Positions 1 through 6,763 of a stretch of DNA of 10,870 nt are shown in pieces (within the stretch, counting starts at the first letter, position 1; every line of letters begins with the position of its first letter). Source of the DNA: Deltaproteobacteria bacterium (GTDB lineage Bacteria > Desulfobacterota > Desulfobaccia > Desulfobaccales > 0-14-0-80-60-11); contig JAFDHU010000180.1 in NCBI GenBank assembly GCA_019308625.1, positions 1 to 10,870 on the forward strand. Direction: 5' to 3'. Position numbers and translations under genes: made by a program. A model generated the notes under the pieces. The model worked only from the letters and a program-made list of their open reading frames with translations, was not told the origin of the DNA and searched no databases.

Positions 1-132
1 GCCGGGAGGCCGGAAGTGCTGCTCAAATCCGACCAGGAGGTGCCTTACGGCCTGGTGGTTCAGGTAATGGCTATTCTCAAAGACGCGGGGGTGGACAAAC
101 TGGGTCTGGTCACCGTCCCGCCAGCACCTTAG
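1..132 (+). CDS. ExbD/TolR-family protein, C-terminal end (partial)
   Basis: The first 43 codons are open from the window edge and end in TAG. The encoded tail has the pattern of the ExbD/TolR periplasmic domain: a 'PEVLLKSDQEVPYGLVVQVM' segment, then a helix and a final strand reading 'AGVDKLGLVT'. In this family the protein is a single-pass inner-membrane subunit that works with TolQ/ExbB to couple the proton gradient to the outer membrane. The next gene starts 12 bases downstream behind a GGAGG ribosome-binding site, so the two are probably co-transcribed. Whether this is TolR or ExbD cannot be decided from the tail alone; the CpoB-like neighbour favours TolR. Confidence 0.75.
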   Translation, partial: AGRPEVLLKSDQEVPYGLVVQVMAILKDAGVDKLGLVTVPPAP

Positions 133-144
133 GGAGGTCCGGGC

Positions 145-861
145 ATGAAGCGATTATCCTGCACCGTCTTGGTCCTGACGGTTTTTTCGGCCCTGCTTCT
201 GGCCGCCTGCGACGCCTACACCCTGATGCCGGCCCGCAGCCGTACCGGGCCGCCGCCGGCCGCCGTGGCCACACCTCCTCCCGCCGCAGCCACTTCCCCT
301 TATGTTAATGAACGGCTTAGGGCCCTGGAAGCCCGGGTGCAGGACCTGGAGGGCCGGCTGGCTGCGCTGGAGCAGGCCCGCCCGGCTCCCAAGCAACCGG
401 CGGCAGCGCCACCGGTGTCTCCTCCGACGTCGCCGCCTGCGCCGGCCGCCGCGCCCCCTCCCTCTCCCCCTGAACCTGCGGCTCCTCGGGCGGAGGACCC
501 CACCTTCAACCAGGCCATGAAACTTTACCGCGGCAAGAAGTACGAGGCTGCCCGGCAGAAGTTTTTTCAGTATCTGAAAAACCAGCCCCGAGGCCCCAAG
601 GCGCCGGAGGCGCGGTACTATCTGGCGGACAGCTTCTACAAGGAGAAGCGCTTCCGGGAGGCCGCGGTGGAATTCAACAAATTGGTAAAGCTGCACCCCC
701 AAAGCATCCTGGCCCCGTCCGCCCTGCTGCGCCAGGCCTTATCCTACGAACAGTTGCAGCAAACCACCAACTATCAAATGGCTCTGAACCAACTGGTAAA
801 GAGATATCCCCACAGTCCGGAGGCTCGGGAAGCCCGCAAACGGCTGGGCCAATCCCGCTAA
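145..861 (+). CDS. cpoB: CpoB/YbgF-like TPR lipoprotein of the Tol-Pal system
   Basis: The protein has 238 residues. It starts with a lipoprotein signal peptide: K2/R3, a hydrophobic core, and lipobox L-A-A-C with the lipidated Cys at 22. Residues about 53-78 form a short coiled coil (LRALEARVQDLEGRLAALE), as in the YbgF trimerisation region. A Pro/Ala-rich linker follows (about 79-118). Three TPR-type repeats fill residues about 120-236 (FNQAMKLYRGKKYEAARQKF, then YYLADSFYKEKRFREAAVEF, then a shorter third). In E. coli CpoB is soluble and periplasmic, coordinating Tol-Pal with PBP1b during division; here the lipobox predicts a membrane anchor instead. The start is supported by GGAGG nine bases upstream. 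TolA, TolB and Pal, which often lie between tolR and cpoB, are absent here. Confidence 0.8.
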   Translation: MKRLSCTVLVLTVFSALLLAACDAYTLMPARSRTGPPPAAVATPPPAAATSPYVNERLRALEARVQDLEGRLAALEQARPAPKQPAAAPPVSPPTSPPAPAAAPPPSPPEPAAPRAEDPTFNQAMKLYRGKKYEAARQKFFQYLKNQPRGPKAPEARYYLADSFYKEKRFREAAVEFNKLVKLHPQSILAPSALLRQALSYEQLQQTTNYQMALNQLVKRYPHSPEAREARKRLGQSR

Positions 862-870
862 ACCAGAATC

Positions 871-2760
871 ATGCTCAAACTTCTCCGCAAGCACTCGCGT
901 TCCTGGATCATCGCCGTGGCCATCGGGGCCATCGTGGTGGTCTTTATCTTCTGGGGCATCGGCGGCTTTCAGTCAGAGCGCTTCCAGGAGGTGGCCACCG
1001 TCAACGGCCAACCCATTTTACTCACCACCTATATCCGTCAGTACAATCAGATGGTCCGGGATATTCAGGAACGGACCGGGGGCGAGCTTTCCGAAGCCGA
1101 TTTCCAGGCCCTCAACCTGAAGGAACGGGCTCTGAACCGGCTCATTGAGCAGGTGCTGCTGCTCCAGGCGGCCAAGCGGATGGGCCTCTCGGTGAGCACG
1201 CCCGAGCTGCAGGAGCATATCCGCAGCCTGCCGTATTTTCAGGTGGACGGCAAATTCAGCCCCCGACGCTACCAAGCCCTCCTGAGGCGGGCCCGGGTCA
1301 CGGCGGCCGACTTTGAGTCCGGCCAACGCCAAAACCTGCTGATCCAAAAAGTCATTCGCACCGTGACCGCGTTTGCCAAGGTGTCTGACGGCGAACTGGA
1401 GGAACTGTACCGGCTGGTCCGGGAGAAAGTGGAGGTCAATTATCTGGTGCTCTCACCTGAGTCTTATCTGGCCAGGCAAAAGCCTTCCGAGGCGGCCATT
1501 GCCTCTTATTACCAGAAGCATAAGCAGGAGTTTCGGCTGCCTGACCGGGTGCGGGTGAGGTTCATGCTGTTCCGGCCCCAAGATTTTGCCGCACAGGCCC
1601 AACCCACCCCGGAGGAAGTGGCGGAGTATCTCCGGGAACATGAAGAGGAATTCAGCCAGCCCCAGGTCATTCGGGTGCGGGAGCTGTTCCTGGCCGTGCC
1701 CCCCCAGGCCCCGCCGTCCAAGAGACGGGAGTTGCAAAGAAAGGCCCAAAGCCTACTGGAGCAGGCCAGAACGGGTAAGGACTTTAAGAAACTGGTGGAA
1801 GCTCATTCCCAGGATGCCGACAGCCGCCAACGCGGTGGCGACTTGGGGGACGTCAAGCGGGGCGAGCGCCCTGCGGCCTGGGAGAAAGTGGCTTTCTCCC
1901 TGGCCCCGGGAGAGGTGGGGCTGGCCGAAACGGCCAAAGGCTTCCACCTGATCAAGCTGGAAGAAATCAAGTCCCGGGAGAAACTCCCGGAGGCAGAGGC
2001 CAAAGCCCGGGCGACTCGTAAGCTTCAAGAGCAAAAAAGCCGAGAACTGGCCCAAGAGGCGGCCCGGCGGGCCCGGGGCGAAGCCGACCCCGCCAATTTC
2101 GTGGAGGTGGCCAAGAAATTCAAGGCCCACCTGCAGGAAACCCCGCTCTTTGCCCTGGGTGATCAAATACCCGGCCTGGAGCTGACCCGAACCTTCAAGC
2201 AGACGGCCCTGGCCCTCAAGGTGCGCCAGATAAGCAAGGTGACGGAGTTGCCCTCGGGCTTTGCGGTCATCCAGTGTGTGGAGCGACAGCCGGCCCGGGT
2301 GCCGCCCCTGGAAAAAGTCAAAGACAAGGTGCGTCTGGCCGTGAGTCGGCAACTCGCCCGGGCCCAGGCGGAAAAGGAGGCGGCTGCTCTCCTCAAGCGG
2401 CTGCAGAAGGGGGAGTCCCTGCAGAAAGTGGCTGCGGCGGCCAAGGTGCCTCTCAAGTCCAGCGGGTGGTTCACCCGCAGCCAGGGATTTCTGCGGCAGC
2501 CCCTGGCCCGGTCCCTTACCACCGCAGCCTTCCTGCTCACGCCCCAAAAGCCCTACCCCCCCGAGCCCCTGTTCTGGAAAGGCCAATACTACATTTTGGC
2601 CTTCAAGGCCCGGCGAGCTCCTTCCCCGGAGGAGTTTCAGAAGGAAAAGGAGGCCTTACGCCAGCGGGTGTTGGAGCAGAAGAAGCGGCTGCTTTTTGAG
2701 GCCTGGCTGGCCCGGGAGCGTCAGCAGGCTGACATCAAAATCTTTGAATTGCCGTCCTGA
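871..2760 (+). CDS. ppiD: PpiD/SurA-like membrane-anchored periplasmic peptidyl-prolyl isomerase/chaperone
   Basis: The protein has 629 residues, close to E. coli PpiD. A short basic N-terminus (KLLRKHSR) precedes one transmembrane helix at about 12-32 (WIIAVAIGAIVVVFIFWGI), giving an N-in, C-periplasmic anchor. Residues about 40-185 match the SurA_N/PpiD chaperone region (VNGQPI, then LNRLIEQVLLLQAAKRMGL). A parvulin-type domain lies at about 266-365, with the signature 'RQRGGDLGDVKRGE' and 'GFHLIKLEEI'. The charged, helical C-terminal region (about 370-629) resembles the rest of PpiD. The inferred role is folding of outer-membrane and periplasmic proteins. It starts 9 bases after the cpoB stop with no obvious Shine-Dalgarno, which suggests translational coupling. 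PpiD parvulin domains are often catalytically weak, so isomerase activity is uncertain. Confidence 0.85.
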   Translation: MLKLLRKHSRSWIIAVAIGAIVVVFIFWGIGGFQSERFQEVATVNGQPILLTTYIRQYNQMVRDIQERTGGELSEADFQALNLKERALNRLIEQVLLLQAAKRMGLSVSTPELQEHIRSLPYFQVDGKFSPRRYQALLRRARVTAADFESGQRQNLLIQKVIRTVTAFAKVSDGELEELYRLVREKVEVNYLVLSPESYLARQKPSEAAIASYYQKHKQEFRLPDRVRVRFMLFRPQDFAAQAQPTPEEVAEYLREHEEEFSQPQVIRVRELFLAVPPQAPPSKRRELQRKAQSLLEQARTGKDFKKLVEAHSQDADSRQRGGDLGDVKRGERPAAWEKVAFSLAPGEVGLAETAKGFHLIKLEEIKSREKLPEAEAKARATRKLQEQKSRELAQEAARRARGEADPANFVEVAKKFKAHLQETPLFALGDQIPGLELTRTFKQTALALKVRQISKVTELPSGFAVIQCVERQPARVPPLEKVKDKVRLAVSRQLARAQAEKEAAALLKRLQKGESLQKVAAAAKVPLKSSGWFTRSQGFLRQPLARSLTTAAFLLTPQKPYPPEPLFWKGQYYILAFKARRAPSPEEFQKEKEALRQRVLEQKKRLLFEAWLARERQQADIKIFELPS

Positions 2761-2766
2761 GATTTG

Positions 2767-2785
2767 GTCTGTCCGGACGACAGAC
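2767..2785 (+). terminator. Hairpin just after ppiD, possible factor-dependent terminator
   Basis: A perfect 7-bp inverted repeat (GTCTGTC / GACAGAC) with a 5-base loop begins 6 bases after the ppiD stop. No T-tract follows, so it is not a standard intrinsic terminator. It could mark the 3' end of the operon by another mechanism. Confidence 0.35.
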
Positions 2786-3252
2786 GCCAACCAACGCCTT
2801 CTCTTGGCAGGTCAGCTTCCTGGACTGGAAGTGTCCCCCAAGCTTCATCTATCCGAAGAGACCGTCGGCTCCGGCCGGGGGGGCGGTTTGGGGGCCCCAT
2901 TGCAGCCGGCCAGCCCCACCGATAATTGCCCGCAATCTCACATAAATTTGCGGACGGGAATGTTTTTGAGTTCGGCTTGGGCTTTTGGAACCAATTTCAC
3001 ATCCCCGACCTGCTTCGGTTGAGCCATGATTTTCCCTTCCCGTTTTATTTAGAGAGCAAAAGTATATTTGTTTCATGGAAATGGGAATATCGAATTATTT
3101 CCCCCAGCTTCACGTCTCCGGTTTCGGCTGGCCTTGAAAATCCTCTTAATTTTCCCTAAGTTAAAAGTATGATATGGTAAAAAGGTAAAATTTATTTGAG
3201 CATTTACCCCGAACCCAGTACTTGCAAGCGAAAATTGCCACCGGGGGTTGCC
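2786..3252. other. Intergenic region between ppiD and ku, no convincing gene
   Basis: About 470 bases separate the ppiD operon from ku. The first part is GC-rich and holds G and C runs; from about 2930 the sequence becomes markedly more AT-rich than its flanks. Short open frames here have no recognisable domains and poor codon use. The AT-rich end is the natural place for the ku promoter. I see no tRNA, repeat array or riboswitch. Confidence 0.5.
3168..3173 (+). promoter_or_regulatory. Possible -10 element (TATGAT) for the ku operon
   Basis: TATGAT lies in the AT-rich stretch about 80 bases before the chosen ku start. No good -35 hexamer is found at 16-18 bases (the best nearby is TTGAAA, too far away at 28 bases). 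The call rests on position and base composition only. Confidence 0.2.
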
Positions 3253-4119
3253 ATGCGGGCTATTTGGAAGGGCTATCTTAAGTTCAGTCTGGTCTCCATT
3301 CCTGTCAAGATGTACACCGCGGTGACCCGCCGGGGCCTCTCCTTTGACCTGCTGCATAAAGAGTGTGGCACCAAAATCAAGCAGGAGCGCTATTGCCCCC
3401 ACTGCCAGCGGGTGGTCTCCTCGGAGGAACTGGTGCGGGGCTACAAGTACGGCAAAGACCTCTACATCCCGGTCACCGAGGAGGACTTCGCCAAGGCCGA
3501 AAAAGAATCCACCGATGCCCTGGAAATCCTGAAATTTGTAGACGAGGGAGATATTCCGCCCATCTACTACGCCGACTCTCATTATCTGGTGCCGGACGGC
3601 CAGGCGGGCGTGGAAGCCTTTGCCCTGCTTCACCGGACCCTGAAGGACCTGCACAAAAGCGCAGTGGCCAAGGTGGTGATGCGCCACCGGGAATATATTT
3701 TCGCTCTCCGGCCTTGCAACGGCGCCCTCATTGCTTACACCCTCCATTTTCCCGAAGAAATCATGGCGTTGGACCAGGTGGCGGAAGCCCGGGAAGTACC
3801 GCAGGTCAAAGTGGATGAGAAGAGCCTGAGGCTGGCCAAGACTCTGGTGGCAAACCTCAGCGGCCGTTTCATTCCGGAGGAGTACACCGACGACTATTCC
3901 CGGACCCTGCTCAACCTCATCCGGGCCAAGGCCGAGGGCCAGGAATATCAGGTGGAGGCCAAACCCGAAGGGGAAAAGGTCATCAGCCTGATGGAGGCCC
4001 TGGAGGCCCTGCGGCGGAGCGTGGAGCTGGCCGCCGGAAAGGCTCCGCTACCCAAAAAAGGCATGGCCACGGCCGGGCACAGGAGAAGGGAAGCCCGGAA
4101 AAAGAGAAAAACCGGCTGA
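3253..4119 (+). CDS. ku: Bacterial Ku, DNA end-binding protein for NHEJ
   Basis: Bacterial Ku is a homodimeric ring that binds DNA double-strand ends and recruits the LigD-type ligase. The start chosen at ATG 3253 gives the usual family N-terminus, 'MRAIWKGYLKFSLVSIPVKM'; an in-frame TTG 57 bases upstream would add 19 atypical residues. The protein has 288 residues, normal for bacterial Ku. The core shows 'FDLLHKECGTKI', then a YCPHC motif that with the preceding His and Cys may bind zinc, then 'GYKYGKDLYIPVTEEDF'. The region 'EEYTDDYSRTLLNLIRAK' near residues 215-232 also fits the family. The C-terminal tail is strongly basic (RRREARKKRKTG), as in Ku tails that bind DNA or stimulate ligation. 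The ligase lies directly downstream. Confidence 0.95.
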   Translation: MRAIWKGYLKFSLVSIPVKMYTAVTRRGLSFDLLHKECGTKIKQERYCPHCQRVVSSEELVRGYKYGKDLYIPVTEEDFAKAEKESTDALEILKFVDEGDIPPIYYADSHYLVPDGQAGVEAFALLHRTLKDLHKSAVAKVVMRHREYIFALRPCNGALIAYTLHFPEEIMALDQVAEAREVPQVKVDEKSLRLAKTLVANLSGRFIPEEYTDDYSRTLLNLIRAKAEGQEYQVEAKPEGEKVISLMEALEALRRSVELAAGKAPLPKKGMATAGHRRREARKKRKTG

Positions 4120-4265
4120 CCCTGGGGGCTGGTTTCAGGCCACCCCTGTGGCGGGCGCCGATGCTGGACGAGAAGATTTCCCCCATGCTGGCCCTGGGGG
4201 CTGGTTTCAGGCCACCCCTGTGGCGGGCGCCGATGCTGGACGAGAAGATTTCCCCCATGCTGGCC
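4120..4265 (+). repeat. Perfect 72-bp tandem duplication spanning the ligase start
   Basis: The segment 4120-4193 is repeated without mismatch at 4192-4265, with a period of 72 bases (about 2.03 copies). Each copy holds the 41-base spacer after ku plus the ATG and first codons (MLDEKISPMLA) of the ligase. The period is a multiple of three and neither copy has an in-frame stop, so the ligase can be read from either ATG. Identity is 100%, which points to a very recent event or an assembly artefact. Confidence 0.97.
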
Positions 4266-5147
4266 TATGCCGCGGACCCCTTTGATTCGGCGCGGCACCT
4301 CTATGAAATCAAGTGGGACGGCAGCCGTTGCCTCTTGTTTCTGAAAAATGGCACCATCCGCCTCCAGAACCGCCGCCTGGAGAACATCACCCACCGGTAT
4401 CCGGAACTCTCTGACCTGCCTCGGTTCATCCAGGCCAAAAATGCCATTTTGGACGGCGAGCTGGTGGTGTTGCGGGATGGTCTGCCGGACTTCCCCCGCC
4501 TGCAGCAGCGGGAACAGGCCGCCGACCCCCTCAAAATCAGCCTGCTGGCCCGGAAGCTCCCTGCCACCTATGTGGCCTTTGACCTTCTGTTTCTCAATGA
4601 TGCGGCGTGCTTAAGCCTGCCGCTGAGGAGGCGCAAGGCCCTGCTCCGGGAAATTCTCCGGGAATCCGCCTGCCTGGTGGAATCCCGGTACATTCATAAA
4701 CAGGGGGTGGCGTTTTTCCGAGAGGCCGTGGCTCGGGGCCTGGAAGGGATCATGGCCAAGAACCTGGCCAGCCCCTACCTTATCGGCAAGCGTTCCCGCT
4801 ACTGGCTGAAAATCAAGCCCAGGCTGAAGGCGGAGTGCCGCATTGTGGGCTTCACCCCGGGGGAGGGGGCCCGGGCCCCATATTTCGGCGCCCTGCTTGT
4901 GGCCGCGCGCCGGGAAGGAGAGCTGGTTTACCGCGGCCGGGTGGGAAGCGGCTTCAGCACCGCGGACCTGGAGGAGCTCACGAAGCGCTTGCGGAGCCTG
5001 GAGACCGCGGCCTGTCCCCTGCCCCGGGGGATCAGGGTGAAAGGCGCCCGCTGGGTCAGGCCCGAACTGGCAGCGGAGATTCACTACCAGGAACTGACGC
5101 CTCAGGGCCGCTTCCGGGCCCCGGTATTCAAGAGGCTGCTTAAGTGA
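4161..5147 (+). CDS. ligD: ATP-dependent DNA ligase, stand-alone LigD-type ligase domain
   Basis: This is a nucleotidyltransferase ligase that seals NHEJ ends with ATP. Numbered from the first ATG (328 residues), motif I is EIKWDGSR with the adenylated lysine at K51. Further motifs are DGE at 98-100, YVAFDLLFLN from 137, EGIMAK at 195-200 (motif IV) and YWLKIKP at 214-220 (motif V). An OB-fold domain follows from about 225, ending 'HYQELTPQGRFRAPVFKRLL', typical of LigD ligase domains. The phosphoesterase and polymerase domains of Mycobacterium-type LigD are absent. The tandem duplication gives two starts; the downstream ATG at 4233 makes a 304-residue protein beginning 'MLDEKISPMLAYAADPF', the expected family N-terminus. 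The first start would add a 24-residue duplicated leader. The gene is probably co-transcribed with ku. Confidence 0.9.
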   Translation: MLDEKISPMLALGAGFRPPLWRAPMLDEKISPMLAYAADPFDSARHLYEIKWDGSRCLLFLKNGTIRLQNRRLENITHRYPELSDLPRFIQAKNAILDGELVVLRDGLPDFPRLQQREQAADPLKISLLARKLPATYVAFDLLFLNDAACLSLPLRRRKALLREILRESACLVESRYIHKQGVAFFREAVARGLEGIMAKNLASPYLIGKRSRYWLKIKPRLKAECRIVGFTPGEGARAPYFGALLVAARREGELVYRGRVGSGFSTADLEELTKRLRSLETAACPLPRGIRVKGARWVRPELAAEIHYQELTPQGRFRAPVFKRLLK

Positions 5148-6262
5148 AGAAGTACTTCAGCCCCCAGGAAGTAGCCCGGCTGGTGGGCATCTCCGATGCC
5201 CGGGTCCGGTACTGGACCCGCCTGGGTCTGGTGCCCTGCCGGCGCCGTCCCCGGAGGCGGCTGCGCTATGACTTTCAGGGGCTGGTGGCGCTGAGGACCA
5301 TCAAGGACCTGCGGCATCAGGGCGTGTCCCTGCGGCATCTCCGAACCTGCGTGGAAAAGCTGAAGAAGCGCCATCCGGATATCACCGCGCCCCTGGCCCA
5401 GGTGCGTTTTGCCGCCACCCGCCGGCGCATCATAGCGGTGGCCCGCCAGCAGCGGTGGTTCACTCCGGAGGGCCAGCTCCATCTGGATTTTCCCCGGGAG
5501 GCCGGCCGGGTCATCCCGCTGCCCGGAGCCGATCCCGGGGCTTTGTTTTTCCAGGCCCTGGACTGCGAACGCCAAGGGGCCTGGGAGGAAGCCAGAGAAA
5601 AATACGCTGCCATTCTGGCCGTCAGGCCCGACCACCCGGACGCCCTGGTAAACCTGGGAAACATTCTCTACCGCTGGCGCTTTCCAGAGGGGGCCGAAAT
5701 GCATTACCGTCGGGCCCTGGAGGCCGACCCGGAGCATGTGGAGGCCAACTTCAACCTGGCCAACCTGCTGGAGGAGAAAGGCCGGCTGGAGGAAGCCGTG
5801 GCCTTTTACCAAAAGGCCTTGAAGGCAGACCCTTGGTTTCCCGAGGCCTGCTTCAACCTGGCCCGGACCCTCGAGAAGCGGGGCAACCTTGACTTGGCCC
5901 GGCAATACTGGCTCAGATACCTGGCCCTGGACCCTGAGGGGGAGTGGGCTGAGTATCTGCGGCAACTACCTTCTTCGTGGCGGAATTTTTTTGGTTATTC
6001 TGGTTTTTCTGGCCACAACGGCCCAAGGAGGTGCAGCCATGCAGATTACTTCCACGGCCTTTCAGGACGGGGGCCGAATCCCCCAGCCTTATGTGATGCC
6101 CGGCGCCGGCGGCCAGAACCTCTCTCTGCCCCTGGCTTGGAGTGGTGTGCCGGAGGGCACCAAGTCCCTGGCCCTGTCTATGGTGGACCCTCATCCGGTG
6201 GCCAGAAACTGGGTGCACTGGCTGGTCATCAACCTGCCGCCAGAGACCAACTCCCTGGCTGA
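5144..6262 (+). CDS. MerR-type HTH protein with C-terminal TPR repeats; tail reads out of frame into the next gene
   Basis: The GTG start overlaps the ligase stop by 4 bases (GTGA), so translation is likely coupled. Residues 1-75 match a MerR winged helix: 'FSPQEVARLVGISDARVRYW', then a basic wing (CRRRPRRRLRY) and 'LVALRTIKDLRHQGVSLRHL'. Four TPR units of 34 residues span about 133-274, for example 'NLGNILYRWRFPEGAEMHYR' and 'NLANLLEEKGRLEEAVAFYQ'. No effector-binding domain of the classical MerR type is seen. The position suggests a regulator or adaptor of the ku-ligase unit; this is inferred from context only. Residues from about 277 to 372 are low-complexity and read the PEBP gene in the wrong frame, so the natural C-terminus probably lay near residue 275 and its stop has been lost. 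Confidence 0.75.
   Translation: MKKYFSPQEVARLVGISDARVRYWTRLGLVPCRRRPRRRLRYDFQGLVALRTIKDLRHQGVSLRHLRTCVEKLKKRHPDITAPLAQVRFAATRRRIIAVARQQRWFTPEGQLHLDFPREAGRVIPLPGADPGALFFQALDCERQGAWEEAREKYAAILAVRPDHPDALVNLGNILYRWRFPEGAEMHYRRALEADPEHVEANFNLANLLEEKGRLEEAVAFYQKALKADPWFPEACFNLARTLEKRGNLDLARQYWLRYLALDPEGEWAEYLRQLPSSWRNFFGYSGFSGHNGPRRCSHADYFHGLSGRGPNPPALCDARRRRPEPLSAPGLEWCAGGHQVPGPVYGGPSSGGQKLGALAGHQPAARDQLPG
6025..6032 (+). promoter_or_regulatory. Strong Shine-Dalgarno (AAGGAGGT) deciding the PEBP start
   Basis: AAGGAGGT matches the anti-Shine-Dalgarno sequence perfectly. GGAGG ends 7 bases before ATG 6039. This favours that ATG over longer in-frame starts such as ATG 5889. Confidence 0.7.
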
Positions 6263-6506
6263 AGGGGCCTCGGGCCCAAACATGCCCCCGGGTGCAGTGG
6301 AACTGAACAATTCCTGGGGCCGGCCGGGCTACGGGGGCCCCCAGCCGCCCAAGGGCACCGGCGACCACCCCTATGTGATTACCATTTATGCCCTGAGCGT
6401 CCCTAAACTGGAGCTGAGGCCCGACGTGGGCTTGGAGGGCTTCAAGCAGGCCCTGGAAGGCAAAATCCTGGACCAGGCCAGCATCACCGGCTACTACGGC
6501 CGCTGA
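6039..6506 (+). CDS. PEBP/YbhB-YbcL family protein (RKIP-like)
   Basis: The protein has 155 residues from the ATG behind the perfect Shine-Dalgarno. It matches the bacterial phosphatidylethanolamine-binding protein family (YbhB/YbcL): 'LAWSGVPEGTKSLALSMVDP' near residues 32-51, then HPVARNWVHWLVINLP, the PPGAVELNNSWG region, and 'GYGGPQPPKGTGDHPYVITI'. The DP-to-HW segment and the GP-PP-HPY segment form the family's small anion-binding pocket. The biochemical role of bacterial members is mostly unknown. In the same frame just upstream of the ATG lies a signal-peptide-like stretch (LRGGIFLVILVFLATTAQGG) with no good start codon, so an ancestral form may have been periplasmic like YbcL. As now readable, the protein would be cytoplasmic. 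Confidence 0.85.
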   Translation: MQITSTAFQDGGRIPQPYVMPGAGGQNLSLPLAWSGVPEGTKSLALSMVDPHPVARNWVHWLVINLPPETNSLAEGASGPNMPPGAVELNNSWGRPGYGGPQPPKGTGDHPYVITIYALSVPKLELRPDVGLEGFKQALEGKILDQASITGYYGR

Positions 6507-6565
6507 TTTTCTAACTCCGGCATCCTGACCGGCGGAAAGCATGTAGGGGCACCGGAGGAGGAGCT

Positions 6566-6741
6566 ATGCCGCTGTCCTTTCTGCGGCGTGTCGGGTTTTT
6601 CTGAGCGTCCTCACCGTGGTTATCTGGGCGTTCGCTACTGGGGCGCGGGGGGTCAGGACTTCCCCCCCCCGGCAAGCTTACGGGCAGCGGCTTGGCCCGC
6701 TCGTAAAACCCAATAAAAAAGCCGGTTTCCCGGCTTTTTGA
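6566..6741 (+). pseudogene. Short ORF with strong RBS, possible frameshifted remnant of an exported protein
   Basis: GGAGGAGG precedes an ATG at 6566 by 4 bases, but the frame stops after 12 residues (MPLSFLRRVGFF, TGA at 6602-6604). One extra T in the T5 run just before that stop would join it to an open frame reading LSVLTVVIWAFATGARG. Together these look like a complete signal peptide with a basic n-region. The joined frame then passes a 9-C run and ends at 6741 inside the terminator, with no recognisable mature domain. It may be gene debris, a sequencing indel or chance. Confidence 0.3.
6716..6739. terminator. Bidirectional intrinsic terminator
   Basis: A perfect 10-bp stem AAAAAGCCGG / CCGGCTTTTT with loop TTTC. 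The A-run on one side and T-run on the other give a U-tract in both directions. It sits between the convergent PEBP gene (+) and the NifS-like gene (-), whose stop is 25 bases away, so it probably ends both transcripts. Confidence 0.9.
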
Positions 6742-6763
6742 CTTGGTTTCCCGGTAAAGGGCC

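Noticed and set aside
1753..2586. Long minus-strand open frame (277 codons) inside ppiD
   Set aside because: It lies antisense to a clearly recognised gene in GC-rich DNA, where such frames arise from codon bias. It has no domain pattern and is Gly/Leu-rich.
2786..2960. GC-rich stretch with G runs considered as a structured RNA (SRP, 6S or tRNA)
   Set aside because: No conserved tRNA arms, SRP Alu/S-domain motif or 6S-like long stem could be traced by eye.
3073..3747. Minus-strand open frame across the ku 5' end
   Set aside because: It overlaps the conserved Ku N-terminus and shows no family motifs.
4120..4265. Tandem repeat considered as a CRISPR or iteron array
   Set aside because: There are only two copies with no spacers, and the unit contains coding sequence of the ligase.
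5102..5965. Minus-strand open frame (287 codons) opposite the MerR/TPR gene
   Set aside because: It is antisense to well-formed TPR repeats and its composition is that of a shadow frame.
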